From positions 8,145,501 to 8,209,500 of the forward strand of contig NC_091112.1 of NCBI RefSeq assembly GCF_024713975.1: a stretch of 64,000 nt of DNA, read 5' to 3'. The stretch comes from Paralichthys olivaceus (taxonomy: Eukaryota; Chordata; Actinopteri; Pleuronectiformes; Paralichthyidae). Every line of letters starts with the position of its first letter. Position 1 is the first letter of the stretch. A program made the position numbers and the translations under genes. Shown piece by piece: positions 1 through 18,000 of this stretch. Under the pieces are notes generated by a model. It did not search any database and was not told where the DNA came from. It was given only the letters and a program-made list of their open reading frames with translations.

Positions 1-259
1 CATAGTGCAGTCTTTCATGACTGTTGATGTGTATTTGTGAATGTTTCTACTCTAGAGAGAAGCTAATCAGCAGTTGATGATACTGACACTAACAATATGA
101 GGGAGTTTAAATTTAACTGTCAGGATGCGAAATAAAATCAATCTTCAATAGAAGATAAACATTTTAAAGTGTATTTTTGTCCAAAATCCTGGTTACAACC
201 CTGCTCATCTATAAGGGGTCTTTCACAAGTTCCCAGAAAATGTGACGTCTGTGGATGTG

Positions 260-268
260 GATAAAAGG
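260..268 (+). promoter_or_regulatory. Possible TATA-like element upstream of the first cathepsin gene
   Basis: A GATAAAAGG stretch lies about 100 bases before the start codon at 366. A CRE-like TGACGTCT lies just upstream at about 242. If it works as a TATA box, transcription would start near 290 and give a leader of roughly 75 bases. A CAG directly before the start codon (ending at 364) could instead be a 3' splice site with a noncoding exon further left, as in the neighbouring cathepsin gene. The sequence does not decide between the two. Confidence 0.25.
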
Positions 269-365
269 AATGAGTTTAAATTCATGTCTCTACTAAAACT
301 CACAAAGTGTGTGTGACTGTGATCTCTCACATATAGTGATCACTTTTACTGTCTTCCTCCGCAGG

Positions 366-4242
<3,877 letters not shown>

Positions 4243-4354
4243 AAACACCTGTCACCTGAATCATATCTCAGAAGAATTCTTTTTTTAAATTTAATATCAG
4301 AAACAAGATCAATGCTGTTTTTTTCCATTAAATTGCAGATGCTGTCCTAAACAA

Positions 4355-4360
4355 AATAAA
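4355..4360 (+). other. Polyadenylation signal (AATAAA) of the first cathepsin gene
   Basis: AATAAA lies 113 bases after the stop codon at 4242. A second possible hexamer, ATTAAA, is at 4327-4332. Both give a short 3' UTR. Confidence 0.65.
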
Positions 4361-4925
4361 AAATACCTTTTAGCTGTCACCATCTTACTTTGTCTCATTT
4401 ATCACATTATTCCCCCTCAGATCTCACTGTTTTTCTCTGAGCGGTGGTTCTATCAGTGGTTTGACTCTTTCATGTTTGATTGTTGTAAAACTTCAGACTC
4501 GTATTGAATTAATTGAGAACAGAAATTCACATAGGTAGTAATTCTTCCTTTTAAACAAAGAGAGGAGGAGGAGGAGGAGCTGTGTTGTACTATTAATAGC
4601 AGTGTCACCAGCAGACACAGTAGTGACTCTTGTATTATTATTTGAAGTAGCAGTAGTAGTCTAATTGTACAAGTAGTATTTCTGTAATGCTGTCGAAGCC
4701 TCTGTAAGGAACTAGAGAGTGGATACCTCCACACACTTATAGATATAAAGCAAAAAGAGAGTGACTGTTAGACTTAGATTTACCAGGAGGCCAAAAACAC
4801 AACTTACTCCACATGAACTGATGAACACACACAATCACACACAATCATACACAATCACACACAATCACACACAAACCTCAGTGATTTCCAGGTTAATGAC
4901 TTGCAGGTGCAGTGAGTGGGAGGTT

Positions 4926-4981
4926 GATAAATAGAGACTCTGGTGGATTCAGTGCAGATTTTTCCAAGGTCACCTGCTCAG
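4926..4981 (+). promoter_or_regulatory. Candidate promoter and 5' noncoding exon of the second cathepsin gene
   Basis: A TATA-like GATAAATAG at 4926-4934 is followed about 25 bases later by a short stretch that ends in CTCAG|GTAAGT at 4981/4982, a strong 5' splice site. The matching 3' splice site is CCCAG|A at 5321/5322, eight bases before the start codon. This gives a noncoding first exon and a 340-base intron. The start site itself is inferred. Confidence 0.45.
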
Positions 4982-5329
4982 GTAAGTTTTATCGTCTCTG
5001 TCATTAAAGTGAGAAAATGGTTCTTTCAGTTTTTTAAGTTTTATATTTTGATAATAGCCTAAGGTCAGTACTGGTGTCAGATTTATGGAGCCAAACATTT
5101 TTAGTGAAGTTGTGTAAGCAAACTGCAAATCATTGGTAATATTTTGTAATTTACAACTTACAACTTCTTTATTTCAACTTTCGACACCACTTTTCCATTG
5201 AATGCATTGATTTTTAGTTTACTAAATGCTGGTTGTTCTCACCTGGAGTCTTGCTGCAAAGGTCCAATTGAACAAGCATGATGCAGGCCTGCAGTCTGTT
5301 ACAAATATCTTCCTTTCCCAGATCCAGAA

Positions 5330-6934
<1,605 letters not shown>

Positions 6935-6975
6935 CCAGCAGAGGGCCCAACTTTCTTTTATGTAACTTAAAAGAT

Positions 6976-6981
6976 AATAAA
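6976..6981 (+). other. Polyadenylation signal (AATAAA) of the second cathepsin gene
   Basis: AATAAA lies 42 bases after the stop at 6934, giving a very short 3' UTR. A T-rich stretch follows, as expected for a cleavage region. Confidence 0.7.
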
Positions 6982-9578
6982 CGTTCTTTTTTTTTTTTGA
7001 GGGGAAACTACTGACTACTGCTTTTATTTCACAGATACATATTCAAAGTGACTGTTTAGGAGCAGAGGACATTAGATTAGAATTGGTTTGATGCAGCATG
7101 TTTACGTTGTCAGATGTGATTTTATTCGTTCTCATCAAAAAAGAAACGGAGCACCAGCTACTGCAACTGGAGATCATGGCAACAAGTTAATAAGTGGCCA
7201 CTGAAAATTAAAGGTAAAAAATATATTGACAGAGGTCACAAAATGTGAGCTCATCTGAAGAGGGGGTTGGGAACCACTGCAGTAGTGAACTCCTCCTCAT
7301 TTTGCACTGGAATGGCACTCGGTCGAGTTCATAGCTCCAAGACCCCAAACACTGTAAATTATATCACGCACCACATTCACTCAGCCCTAAATGTTTCTTT
7401 TATCTAGATCCATGAATTCTCTGAGAAATCAATGCTCTCGCAACGTTAAGCAGCTAAAAGTGTTTCGTGACTAACATTAACAGATAATATAAAGAAAGAA
7501 TAGGCTCAGTGGATCCTAATACCATTTTTTTTTTTTTTAAATTTACCACCTCAGCTGAAACAGGGCAAGAGTTTGAGACCACTGTCTTTCCAGTCAGTGG
7601 GTCAAGGTACAAGTACAACATCCTACTGACATTATAGAGTAGTGTGGAGTAAATCTGTGAACACTGAATTGAATTTCATGCCCTGTAATGCAAACAATGT
7701 TTTTTTTATTTCAAGTTTTATTTCCATTATGATTTTATCATTTTCTTCATAGAACTGGGCAAATGGCACAAAAGTGCAAATCCCAGCGTGATGAACAATC
7801 TCACGTAAAATAAATACGGCACCTTTTTAGCATCACTAAAATATTCTCAATAGCCAGAAGTAATAAACACTGAATTTACCAAGAGGATGTTCAGTCTTCA
7901 TCAACAAAACACAAAGACAACACACAATAGATTTTTCGCTTCATTTTTTTTTTTGAATTGTTTTTCCTTGATATTTTGTTCCACAAATTCCATACTTGCA
8001 CGTACAAACATCTACAGTTTCTACACACAGTACATTGATTTCTGAATTGAACTCACATTTAGAGTAGAACTTCTATCATTGAATAAACAGATCCGAGTCA
8101 AACTAAAGAAAAGAAAAAACAGACACTCCTTCAGTCCAAGCAACGGTGAAGAATTCTTTGCAGATGAAGGAGTTGTTTTCTGGCATGGGTCGGCCCTATT
8201 TTTTTTTTTTTTTTTGTCAGGATTCATTCAGGATGGATCCGTGTGCTCTTGAGAGTTGAGTAGACCAGAGGCCATGCCATAAAAAGTCCCCTGTTCGTTT
8301 ATCAGACCGCCATCATCGTTACAGGAAGTCTTCAGTCTGGTGTTTGCTTTAATTTGACCACACACCATATATCACTGCTATCATCATTAGAGAGAAAACC
8401 AATGACCCTTTGCAGAGTTTATATATATGTGTGTGTGTGTGTTTATGTATGTATATATATATTATATATTATATTATATATATACATAATGTAAATTTTA
8501 CACATAGTAAACATTAAATAGTAAACTTTAAAATTTTGGACAGGAGCTTTTGACAGAGGATGCTCTTTTGATGAGTTTTGAGTTTAACGCTCACTTCCTG
8601 TTTCCACTTCACTTACACTTCACTTCCCCCTCTTATATGGACTCGTGCTGACAAATGAGCTTGTGTCAAATTGTACTTTTTGCTCTAATTTGTGCACATT
8701 TCCAGCTCCCTTCACTTCAGCAGCAGCTTTACCAGCTGCCATTTTTCCAGCTCTGCAACAAGATGAATTGCACGAGGAAAAGCATCCTCCTCCACAAAAT
8801 TCAGGCATATACAGTTTATATATATATATTTATATTAAAGAGTTACCTGGGTCCAAGGTAAACAAGGAGCACAGTCACCACTAACTGACTTTCAGAACAC
8901 ATACTCAAGTTTTACCAATTTTTAACCCCACTTTGATTAAGAACAATCACTGCAAGCAACAAATCTATGTCATCATACAACAATGAAAACACAAGTTTTT
9001 GCTTTTAGACAAAATAACGGCTGGCATACAGGACGTCCAAGAAGTCAGACAATACGATACAAACATGCGTCACAATCGGTTGAATACAGAAGGAGCGGAG
9101 GGTGCGATGTCTTGATTTGAGATTTTAAGATCTTTCACCGTGTTTCCGAACAGAGGAACAGGTCACGCCTTTTTTTCTGAGACTGGTTTTCTTTGACAGG
9201 GTTCGTTTTTAAAGACTGAACTGTTTCAGCAAAAGAGCACCAGAGTCTATCATGAAGAACAACACAAATAAATTCAAGACTGCATATATTGCATTAGGTT
9301 TTCTTTATCTTCTCTTAATGTAAATATATTTCTGTGGTCCCCAGCTGAGCTGCATTCATCACAGGGATGAAAATACCGCAACAGAAAAAGTAGAAAAATA
9401 CGTGACAGACGATTTAAGATTCTCATGCATACACCCGCACATTAACAACAACAACAACAACAGCAACATCCAAACTGCCTCTCAGACAACAAACAACATG
9501 GAACAACATTGTTCACTGAAGACTCACAAACAGCAAAAAGTGATGTGATCCTCAGAATGTGATCCACATTTGCAGATA

Positions 9579-9912
9579 TTAAAGGAAGAGTTCAACATTT
9601 TGGGAAATACTCTGAAGTCTTTACAATAAATATGAATCAGGGGGAAACTGTTAGCCCGGCTCTATCAGAAATTAACATCTGCCTCCCAACTGCTCTAAAG
9701 CTCACACCTAATAAAAGATGTTAAATCACGTCTCTTTATTCTGAACAAAGAATATAAAAGAGTAAAAATAACAAGTTGTGGTTTTATGGCAGATTACGTG
9801 GTTGACTGTGTGCCAGGCTAGCTGTTTCCCCCCGCTTTCAGTCTTTGTGCTAAGCTACGCTACACAAAGTGAATAAGTGTACTCCCAAAAAGTCCAATTA
9901 ATCCTTCAAAGG
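9579..9912. mobile_element. Non-autonomous inverted-repeat element, family D (MITE-like), 334 bp
   Basis: The left end reads TTAAAGGAAGAGTTCAACAT and continues into TTTTGGGAAATAC. The right end, reverse-complemented, reads TTGAAGGATTAATTGGACTT and continues into TTTTGGGAGTAC, so the termini are imperfect inverted repeats. The interior has GTTGTGGTTTTATGG and GCTAAGCTACGC blocks that I associate with a common teleost element. No coding capacity. A fragment of the same family lies at 17597-17700. Confidence 0.6.
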
Positions 9913-10080
9913 CTCCCTCTCACTCAAACACACACACAAATGCATGCACACAGAGTTTTTGCAAAGTCATACAAACTCCTGCAGATATTATCTGTTATCC
10001 AACTGAATAGAGTGTTTTTGTGTTAACTATATTTCTCTGTTTGGGGAAGGGGCCCCACAAGACAGGTCTCAAACATACTG

Positions 10081-10081
<1 letters not shown>

Positions 10082-10134
<53 letters not shown>
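10082..10134 (+). repeat. (CA)n microsatellite, about 26 units
   Basis: Uninterrupted CA dinucleotide run. Confidence 0.95.
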
Positions 10135-10138
<4 letters not shown>

Positions 10139-12042
10139 AGATGACGTTTTTAGGGCAAAATTATTTCACTCCACCAAGTGGCAGCACCACCACCGCTCAT
10201 GTACTCATTCACTGATTGTCAGCACACATATTGATGTACACCTTTGGAGAAATAATACCGAAGTAGTGATATGTATAAGCAACTCAATTATCTTCCCTTC
10301 GAGAGTAATTGTGTCCAATCGAGATCAAATTTACAACAGACAATCTGTAAAGTAGGTTTGATACTGTTAAAGACGGTTGATATCAGCATCATGCAGGAGC
10401 ACGTTTGATAACTGGAGTGAAGGAATGACTGAACTCCTTTAATTAAGCCCTTAAAATAAATTGGACAAGTGACTTTGTAATCTCTGTTTTCTGATTGTGC
10501 CTCTCTGCCTGATCGAGCCAACTCTTTTGAACAACTTATTCTTCTTTTGGTCCTGTTTAATGTGTGCTTATGAGGCCAATGACGTCAGGTCATGAGGTCT
10601 AAGGAGCATAAAAGAAATGTGTGTTGTTTTCAGTTGTTTTGAACCGATAAAGACAATTAGCGGGAAAAAAAATCTTACATGAATTTCCACTTTTCTCTGA
10701 GCTTTCATTCCTCGTGACAACTGAGCATGCAAGGTTAAGTTGAAAGCTTTGAAAAAAAGGTCTTGCGACAGGCTTTTGATTTATTATTTTTCTGCATAAC
10801 TATTATTTCCAATGTCAAAATGACCTAAATCAAAAGAGTTATTAATTCATCTTAAGGCTGATTAATGCTGCAATGCATGAGGGATGGAAAAATTATCCTG
10901 CATGTCCAGTTATTCAATGCAGTGGTGCTAAAATATATCATTAGCAGCATTTCACCACACCTCAGCTACTGCATGAGAAATATCAATATATATTTTAAAT
11001 TAGCCTAAAATTATGAAACCGCTGGTCCGTACATTCTGCTGTTGGATCAACCAAATCTCTAAATGACTGAAAAGTATGGCTGCACTGAATTGCAGGAAAT
11101 GTTGGTGCTTAAAGGAATAAATCATTGTGTACATAAGCAATCACACACTCACATTCAACACACACACGCAAATAATTCATCAAATATTATGCTTTTGTAT
11201 CTGCTCTCACATTTAGCACTTGACCAAAATTGACAAAAGAACAAACGTTTAACACTGAACACTCAGGAACTGGATCAAACTTTTCCCATTTACAACTGAG
11301 AATCCTGTGAAATGTAACTTCACCAGTGTTTGGTTGTACAAAGAGGAACAGACTGGATTTATACAGGGAGAGTTCAACTCTTTGTTTATGAGTGAATCTT
11401 CTATTTGTGCTCAGCAGTTGGCGAGGGGTCATGGTCGCTTTTAGAGGAACGTAAATCAACCTGAAAATTAATTTTGAGGGCTTTTTAAATAAAAACTATT
11501 CATCAAACACTTCATGAGCATGTGAATAGGAAATTCAGATTAAAAAGCAGCACTGAAAACTAGTCACTGAGACTGTGGACGGATGAGAAATAAAAACACA
11601 ATCACATACATCTGGAAATCTTTGCACACGTTCCCCGAAATATGCCTTTTTCAGTTTCATTTGACCACTCTGTCGTTTCACGGTACATCTATGGGCATTT
11701 TATCATAACAGCACGTTTCCACTTCTACCACATCAGCCTGTGAGTATAACACATCCGCAAAGGATCAGATTACTTTTACCTGGTGGCTGAAATAAAGTGT
11801 TTTTGGATGTAGTCGAGTTACCATGACACCGGTGTTTATCTCTACATCTGTTAATCTCTGTGGGTCTGTTTGGACTTTGAAAGACGCGATCCATATTTCA
11901 GAGGATTCTGGGCTTACAATGGGGGTGGCAGTCTGTTCTGTTGGTGTGTGATGGGCAGCAGCTGAAGCTCTCAGGAATGTTTGGGCTCTAGTGGTCAAAC
12001 ACACTCCAGCTGTACTCTCCTGCCCACTGCTGGTCACCTGCT

Positions 12043-15000
12043 TTACTGCAACACTTGGCCTCTCGTTTCAGGCAACTTGGTTGCAAGGAAACTACCTGCA
12101 GCGAGCGCGCCGGCAGCAAATAGGATGGGAACGGCCTTGGTGATGCCAACGAATGACTGGAAGATGCTGATGCCTAGGACAGCCGCCAGCTTACAGAGAG
12201 CATTCAAGAAGCCAAACGCTGTGCACCTACAGACGAGAAGAGAGGGAGAAACACAGTTAAAATACATTTAACAATACTTTAAACTGATCCATCCTCAGGG
12301 ATTTGACTACTTTTCTACTGCTTCAACCTCTTTGTTGTAAAATCAATAAATAGAAGGAAAAAACATATTGATATATATATATATATAATATTCAGAGCAA
12401 CAATATAAAAAGTGTGTAGCCAAGTAGTCGAATAAAATGATCCTCTCAATGTAAAATGTGTGACAGTAAATACCACCACTAAGGGTTTTTTTACTCAAAA
12501 GCAGAACCTATAAATTATCAATCATCCTTTTGTATATGACTTAATAAGAGGAAACAGCTCAGCTTTGACTGCATTGAAATTTAGATTTGATTCCAGTTTG
12601 GAGTTTCCCCAAAAAGAAAGTCAGGAAAAAAGGTCAAAAGGGCAGAAGATGGGTGAATGTGTGTGAGCAGATCTTCTCCCCACAAAAAAGAAAAATGACA
12701 ATATTTTAATACAACAGAAATAGAACTACAATGAAAATATGCATTTCATAATTCAAAATTCAAACATAATTTAAAAAACTGCTATTGTTTAAATGAGAAC
12801 TAAAGACAGCCAGCTGCTGTATAACAGTCAGCTGTGCGGTCTCTTCATGAGACAACACAGAATAAGATCTTCTCTGAGGGAAAAAGCTGCTCTCATGCTA
12901 CCTTTTATCCGAGGGGTAGAGCTCCACTGTTATCACATCCAGGGCGTTCCACGAGGCGATGCTGATGCCACCGAACAGACACAGGAGAGCGATCATCCCC
13001 GACTCACTGTTGCCGAACATCAGGAAGAAACAGCTGACACAAGAAATGACGCTGGATCCCGCTGATCGGAGAGAGGTATCAGAGTGACATAAAGTTAAAC
13101 GGCCTCCGTGGTCGCAGAGTGAATTATCCAGGATTAGTTTTACTCACCCAACATTCGTAAACGACCAATCTTATCCATTAATAGAGCCGACACAATGTTG
13201 CCAGGCAACACTGCCAGTGTGCCGAGGAAGTTGACAAAGTATATCATGTAGGCATTGTTGAAGTCGTCGCTGAAGTCGAGCATGCAGCCCTCCTTGTTGT
13301 GGAGGAACGTGCTGTTGACCAGTTTGCAGTTGACAAACCTGTATTTGAACAAATCTGATGAAAGAAAGGGATAAAAAGTGTTATTGCTTTGTAATATTAA
13401 ATCTAAAGATGAGAAATAACTAAAATCTTTGAGGAAGCTGATAAATTAGGTCTTAATTTAGGTCTTATTTATAGAGGTGGTTGGGATTGTTTGCAGTTTG
13501 AGAGAGATACCTGCAGACACTGCTCAGGGCTGAAAATATACTTCTACCACCTCTGTATGTTTTCAAGAGTTTAAAAAATCAAGTGGCTTTTTATTTGCAG
13601 TTGTCGTTCTTCTAAAAAAGACAGAGCTCTTAATCGTATCAGGTTTCCATCAGCGTAACTTCCCATGAATTGAATCTGAAGCATTGCAGGAGACATGTGA
13701 TTCTTTCTCAGACCAATCACAGTAGACTGGGCTTCATGAGAGAGACAGGAGCTGAAGCTGAGTGTTTCAGACAGAGGACATGAGGGAAGTCATGTGTTTT
13801 CTGAACATTACAGCATGTAAACCTCCGCAAGTAATAACCCAATGTTAATTTATGAACCTGAATTTGAGAAGAATGAGTCTCCTTTAAAGATTTACAAGAG
13901 ATTTAAGATCTGTTAGTTTTCGTGATTCATTTTTTGACTTCACTGCTTTCCCCCCTCCCACTGCTGAAACCAAACCTAACACTTGCATAAATGACTATAC
14001 TTTTCCTAAAGGACAAAAAGAAGGCATACAAATCATCTCCCTGCAAAAGCAGCCAGGACATCTGCACAGCCACCACACAACCAATCTTCTGTAAGCATCT
14101 GTTTTTCATCAAAATTCTGAACATAAAAACAGATTAAGCTACAATCATTTTTGTTCCTCCAGACTTTTTAAAATACAGTGAATCAGGAAAACAACAGAAA
14201 ATGTCAGGAGAGGTCAAACAACTTCTTGAGCAGACTCTGTTTATACTTCACTGAAAACGGCTTGATTACATCTTCTGCTACTAATAACCAAAACTGTTTT
14301 TTTAAAGAGAGTCTGACGTAAAACAAAGTGCTGAATGATCATAAAGGTTCTGGTGCAGGAATGACAGAATAATGTATCTGTGGCTTCAGGGATGAGAAGT
14401 TAGTGCTGCTGTGATTGTTGGATCGGAGATGTTGAGATTCAAAACCCTAATCTGTCAAAGCTTAGAACTGGAGGGAGAGCTACGGGAAGAGTTTCACAGT
14501 TTCTCAGATGTTTTTCCAAGTTTTGAATCTCACATGTTAATTTTAAGGCTCATAAGCAGAAATCAGGACCACACAGTTGCTACGGCCGTGGATCAGGAGG
14601 TAGAGGTTTGAGCTCCAGCTCCTCCAGTCCACATGTCAGTGTCCTCGGATATTAAACCCTAAAATGCAGCTGTGCCATCAAGAGTGCTTTGTAAAGCTGT
14701 TTCAGGTATAAAGTGATTTGAGTGGTTGTTAAGACTAGAAGCACTAAATACATGCAGTCCATTTACTCCTTTGACTATAGCTTGTGTTTAAAACAATTAG
14801 GTTCCAGTCTTCCGACAATACATTCACCTTTTTTGTGCATGTTTGTGTACAGGGACAGATCACATGAAGTATAGAAAATAAAAAGCTCTTAGAGGACACT
14901 GATGCTGAGACTCAATATAAGAAAACAAATCTTTATGTGCAAATTTGAGCTTTGGATCTCATTATCCAGTTAAAAAATATTCCTCACATCTGTTTTTCAA

Positions 15001-18000
15001 AGCACTGCTTCACATCCAATCCAACCCAATAACTCTGCCTTCAAAGACTCTGGCCTGAATTTGTTTACGTTGTTAAGGTAACAGCTCTGCAGCAGCGTAA
15101 CCAGGGGATACTAGCATCAGAGTGTTACTATGGTGACAGTCCTGCTGAGCTGCTGTGGGTTTTAAACAAAAATGAAATTTTCTGAAATTCATATTCAAGC
15201 TGAAATAAATTTAAGTTGTGATCATTATAATCTGTTTTTTAAACTTGAGCTGAAATTAGTGCTGAGAGCAGATTTGCCATTTTTGGTTGGTTTTATATCT
15301 GTAGTAGCTGCACCTATCATGTTTTTTATTCTAACAGAGGATAAAAAAAACTCAGATATCTCAATCTTAGACAAATATGTTTTCAAACTGAATATTAGAT
15401 CAGTGCTGCATGTCCACTGAATTGTAAACAGGCAAACACATTGGCTTTATGAAATGCCTGCAGACATTCAGAATTCAGCTCAGAACTTGGGATGAGAATT
15501 TTAAAATGTTCCTGACTAAAACATTCAAAACAAAAACGCAACCATTAATTGCATTAGTGATTAGGTGAAATTAAAAATGTAATCTTCCCTGTAATACAGA
15601 TGTATTTCCATTGATATATTAGATATATATTTACCTGTGTTGTAGAACAAACTTGCAACGAAGGTGCAGTTTTTAAATAAGGTGTGTGTGGAGGTGATGT
15701 CCTCGAAGTAGCACTCCTCAAACACAGAGTCTTCAAACACCATGGATTTCATTTTCAGGTTGAGGAACCTGGTGAACAGGAAACATTTTTCAGTTTTAGT
15801 GCCATATCACTTATCTGCACATTTTTCTGTGGTACTAAATCTAACAATACCACACAACACTCACTTGTCATTGAAGTAGTGCCCTTGGCGATGCACTTGG
15901 TTTTCCAGTGTGAAATTAAAAGTGACGTGGTCCACCCGTTCCTTGGTGAAGGTCTTTGTCTTTGATTCATACTCCTGCTTCTGGATGTACTTGATCATGT
16001 CTGGGAACCACACTGTCAGGCCGTAATAGCTGCAGAGTTGTGAATGGAGAACGGGTCGAGTAAGGATCAAAAGTGAAAATGCAACAGCAAAGATTCTTTG
16101 AGTTTGAAGTTTACCTGAAAGACATGGTGAACCAAACAGCCATGAGCATGAATGTAGTCCGTTTGTATTCAGGGCTGAAGCAGGCGAGAATGTTGTTACG
16201 AATCTGAAATGTTAACAGGAAGGTTAGGAAGACCTCATTTTCACTCAAAATAAAGGCATGGTTCATCAAATGACAATTTTGATGCACAGTTCTAAGCTCT
16301 TTAATAGTTTGATGTGATATTTATTTGATATTCCTGAGCAGAAATATGCAACTTGAAAACTAGCTTTCCTCAGAAGGCGTTAGGTAGGCGGTGCAGTAGC
16401 AGATACAGAAGAAGATGGAGGCTGTAGGCATGTGTGTAGCAGAATGTAGGCTGAATGCAAATTAAGATCAGGCACAACGGTGCTGTAGAAATGTACAATA
16501 CAATAAATAGATACATGTTTAAATGCAGGAAAACCAAATACAAAGGTAAAATCAATGTCATTGATTAAGTCACGTATATAAATACTAACAATTACCAGAA
16601 ACACGTATTTGTTTCAGTTAGTTTTATTAATTCCGTCTTAAAGGACCAGTGTGTTGGATTTAGAAGCAACTAGTGGTGAGGTTGTAGATTGCATTAAGAT
16701 AAATACATCTTCCCTTTCTTTCTGAAATTGAGGTAGTATCTACAGGTATTGCAAAAAATTTAAAAGGCTATGACATGGTATTTTGTTTCCTCCCTCAGCT
16801 TCACTCACCTGTTGGGAGAGGCTCATAATCTTCAGTCTGTAGCGTTGCCAAACCGGAGTGTCGGTGCCAGTGTCCACCAACTCGTCAATCTGTTTCACCG
16901 TCTTGATGGTGGTGACCTGGGATGAAAGAGAAAAGGTTACTGAGAGCTTTTCAAAGGTTTTATTATTGTTCAGTGATTCTAAGGAAGGTACATGAGATAG
17001 GTCTCCAGAGTGTATTTTCACGCCTGCTGTGGTATACTTACAGAAAACACCTTCTCTGGGTGTCCCTTTGCTCTCATGTTTGTGTCGTGAACTTGCTTCA
17101 GAATCATCCAGCCTTCGTCATGTTTACCGTTCTGTTTGAGAAAAAGGTGAAGGTCATACAGCACACAGCCTTGCAGTATATATTTTATCAATTTGGTTTC
17201 AGGAGCCATGTTAGTACAAGCAAAACCAGCGACTACTGCCAGCAAGGGACTAATTCTTAGCGAGCGCATTCGCTGACCTCCAGATAGAAGCGTGGGCTCT
17301 CTGGCACGGCGCTGAGGGTGGCGATGGCAGCAACAGACGGAAATGCGCACACCAACACAAACACACGCCAGCTATGGAACTGATACGCCGAGCCCATCTG
17401 GAAACTCCATCCTGAGGTGACAGAAACAAAGCAACACCTTATTACACCTCAGCCAATAACAGAAAAGGTTGGACTGTCAATCTTCATGAAGCACCGTGTC
17501 TGAGGACAGACATTTGCCCAAATATGAGCTCGAACCTGCATTTTCCTACCATCTGCTGCCAAAACCAGAGATTATAAAGATACATTTCAAAGAATATTCT
17601 CTGACATTTTGGGAAGTATTCTCAAAGTATTCCCTGTTTCTTTAAGATTGACACCACTCCCATGTCTGTGATTTGACTGTTAAAGGATGCTCAGCTAGTT
17701 TGGAACAGTGCAGAAGTAACCAACTGTAACCTTCATTTCAGGGACATGTTACTGGACTCACCGTAATGAGGGATAATAGCCCAGGCCATAGCAGATGCGT
17801 ATATTCCCCCGATCATCCAGAACATGCAGAGCCAACTGAGGTGCTCGCCGCGCTTTTCTTGGGACAGAAATTCAGAATAGTAGGAAAACACGATGGGAAT
17901 CGATCCACCGATCCTGCAAAGATCAGAAACCAACTGAGCCAGGAGCAGAAAAATCGAGACATACATACAGAATTGAGGTTGTCACATTGACCTGCTCTCA

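Larger units (their letters stand above)
6990..12042. other. Gene-free spacer between the cathepsins and sv2a
   Basis: No open frame here has a recognisable protein. The right part must include the 3' UTR of sv2a, which is transcribed leftward from 12043. AATAAA on the - strand occurs near 9737 and twice near 7706-7722, so the sv2a 3' end cannot be fixed; a UTR of up to about 4.3 kb is possible. The spacer also holds an inverted-repeat element (9579-9912), a CA run and an AT/TG-rich patch near 8420-8480. Confidence 0.5.
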
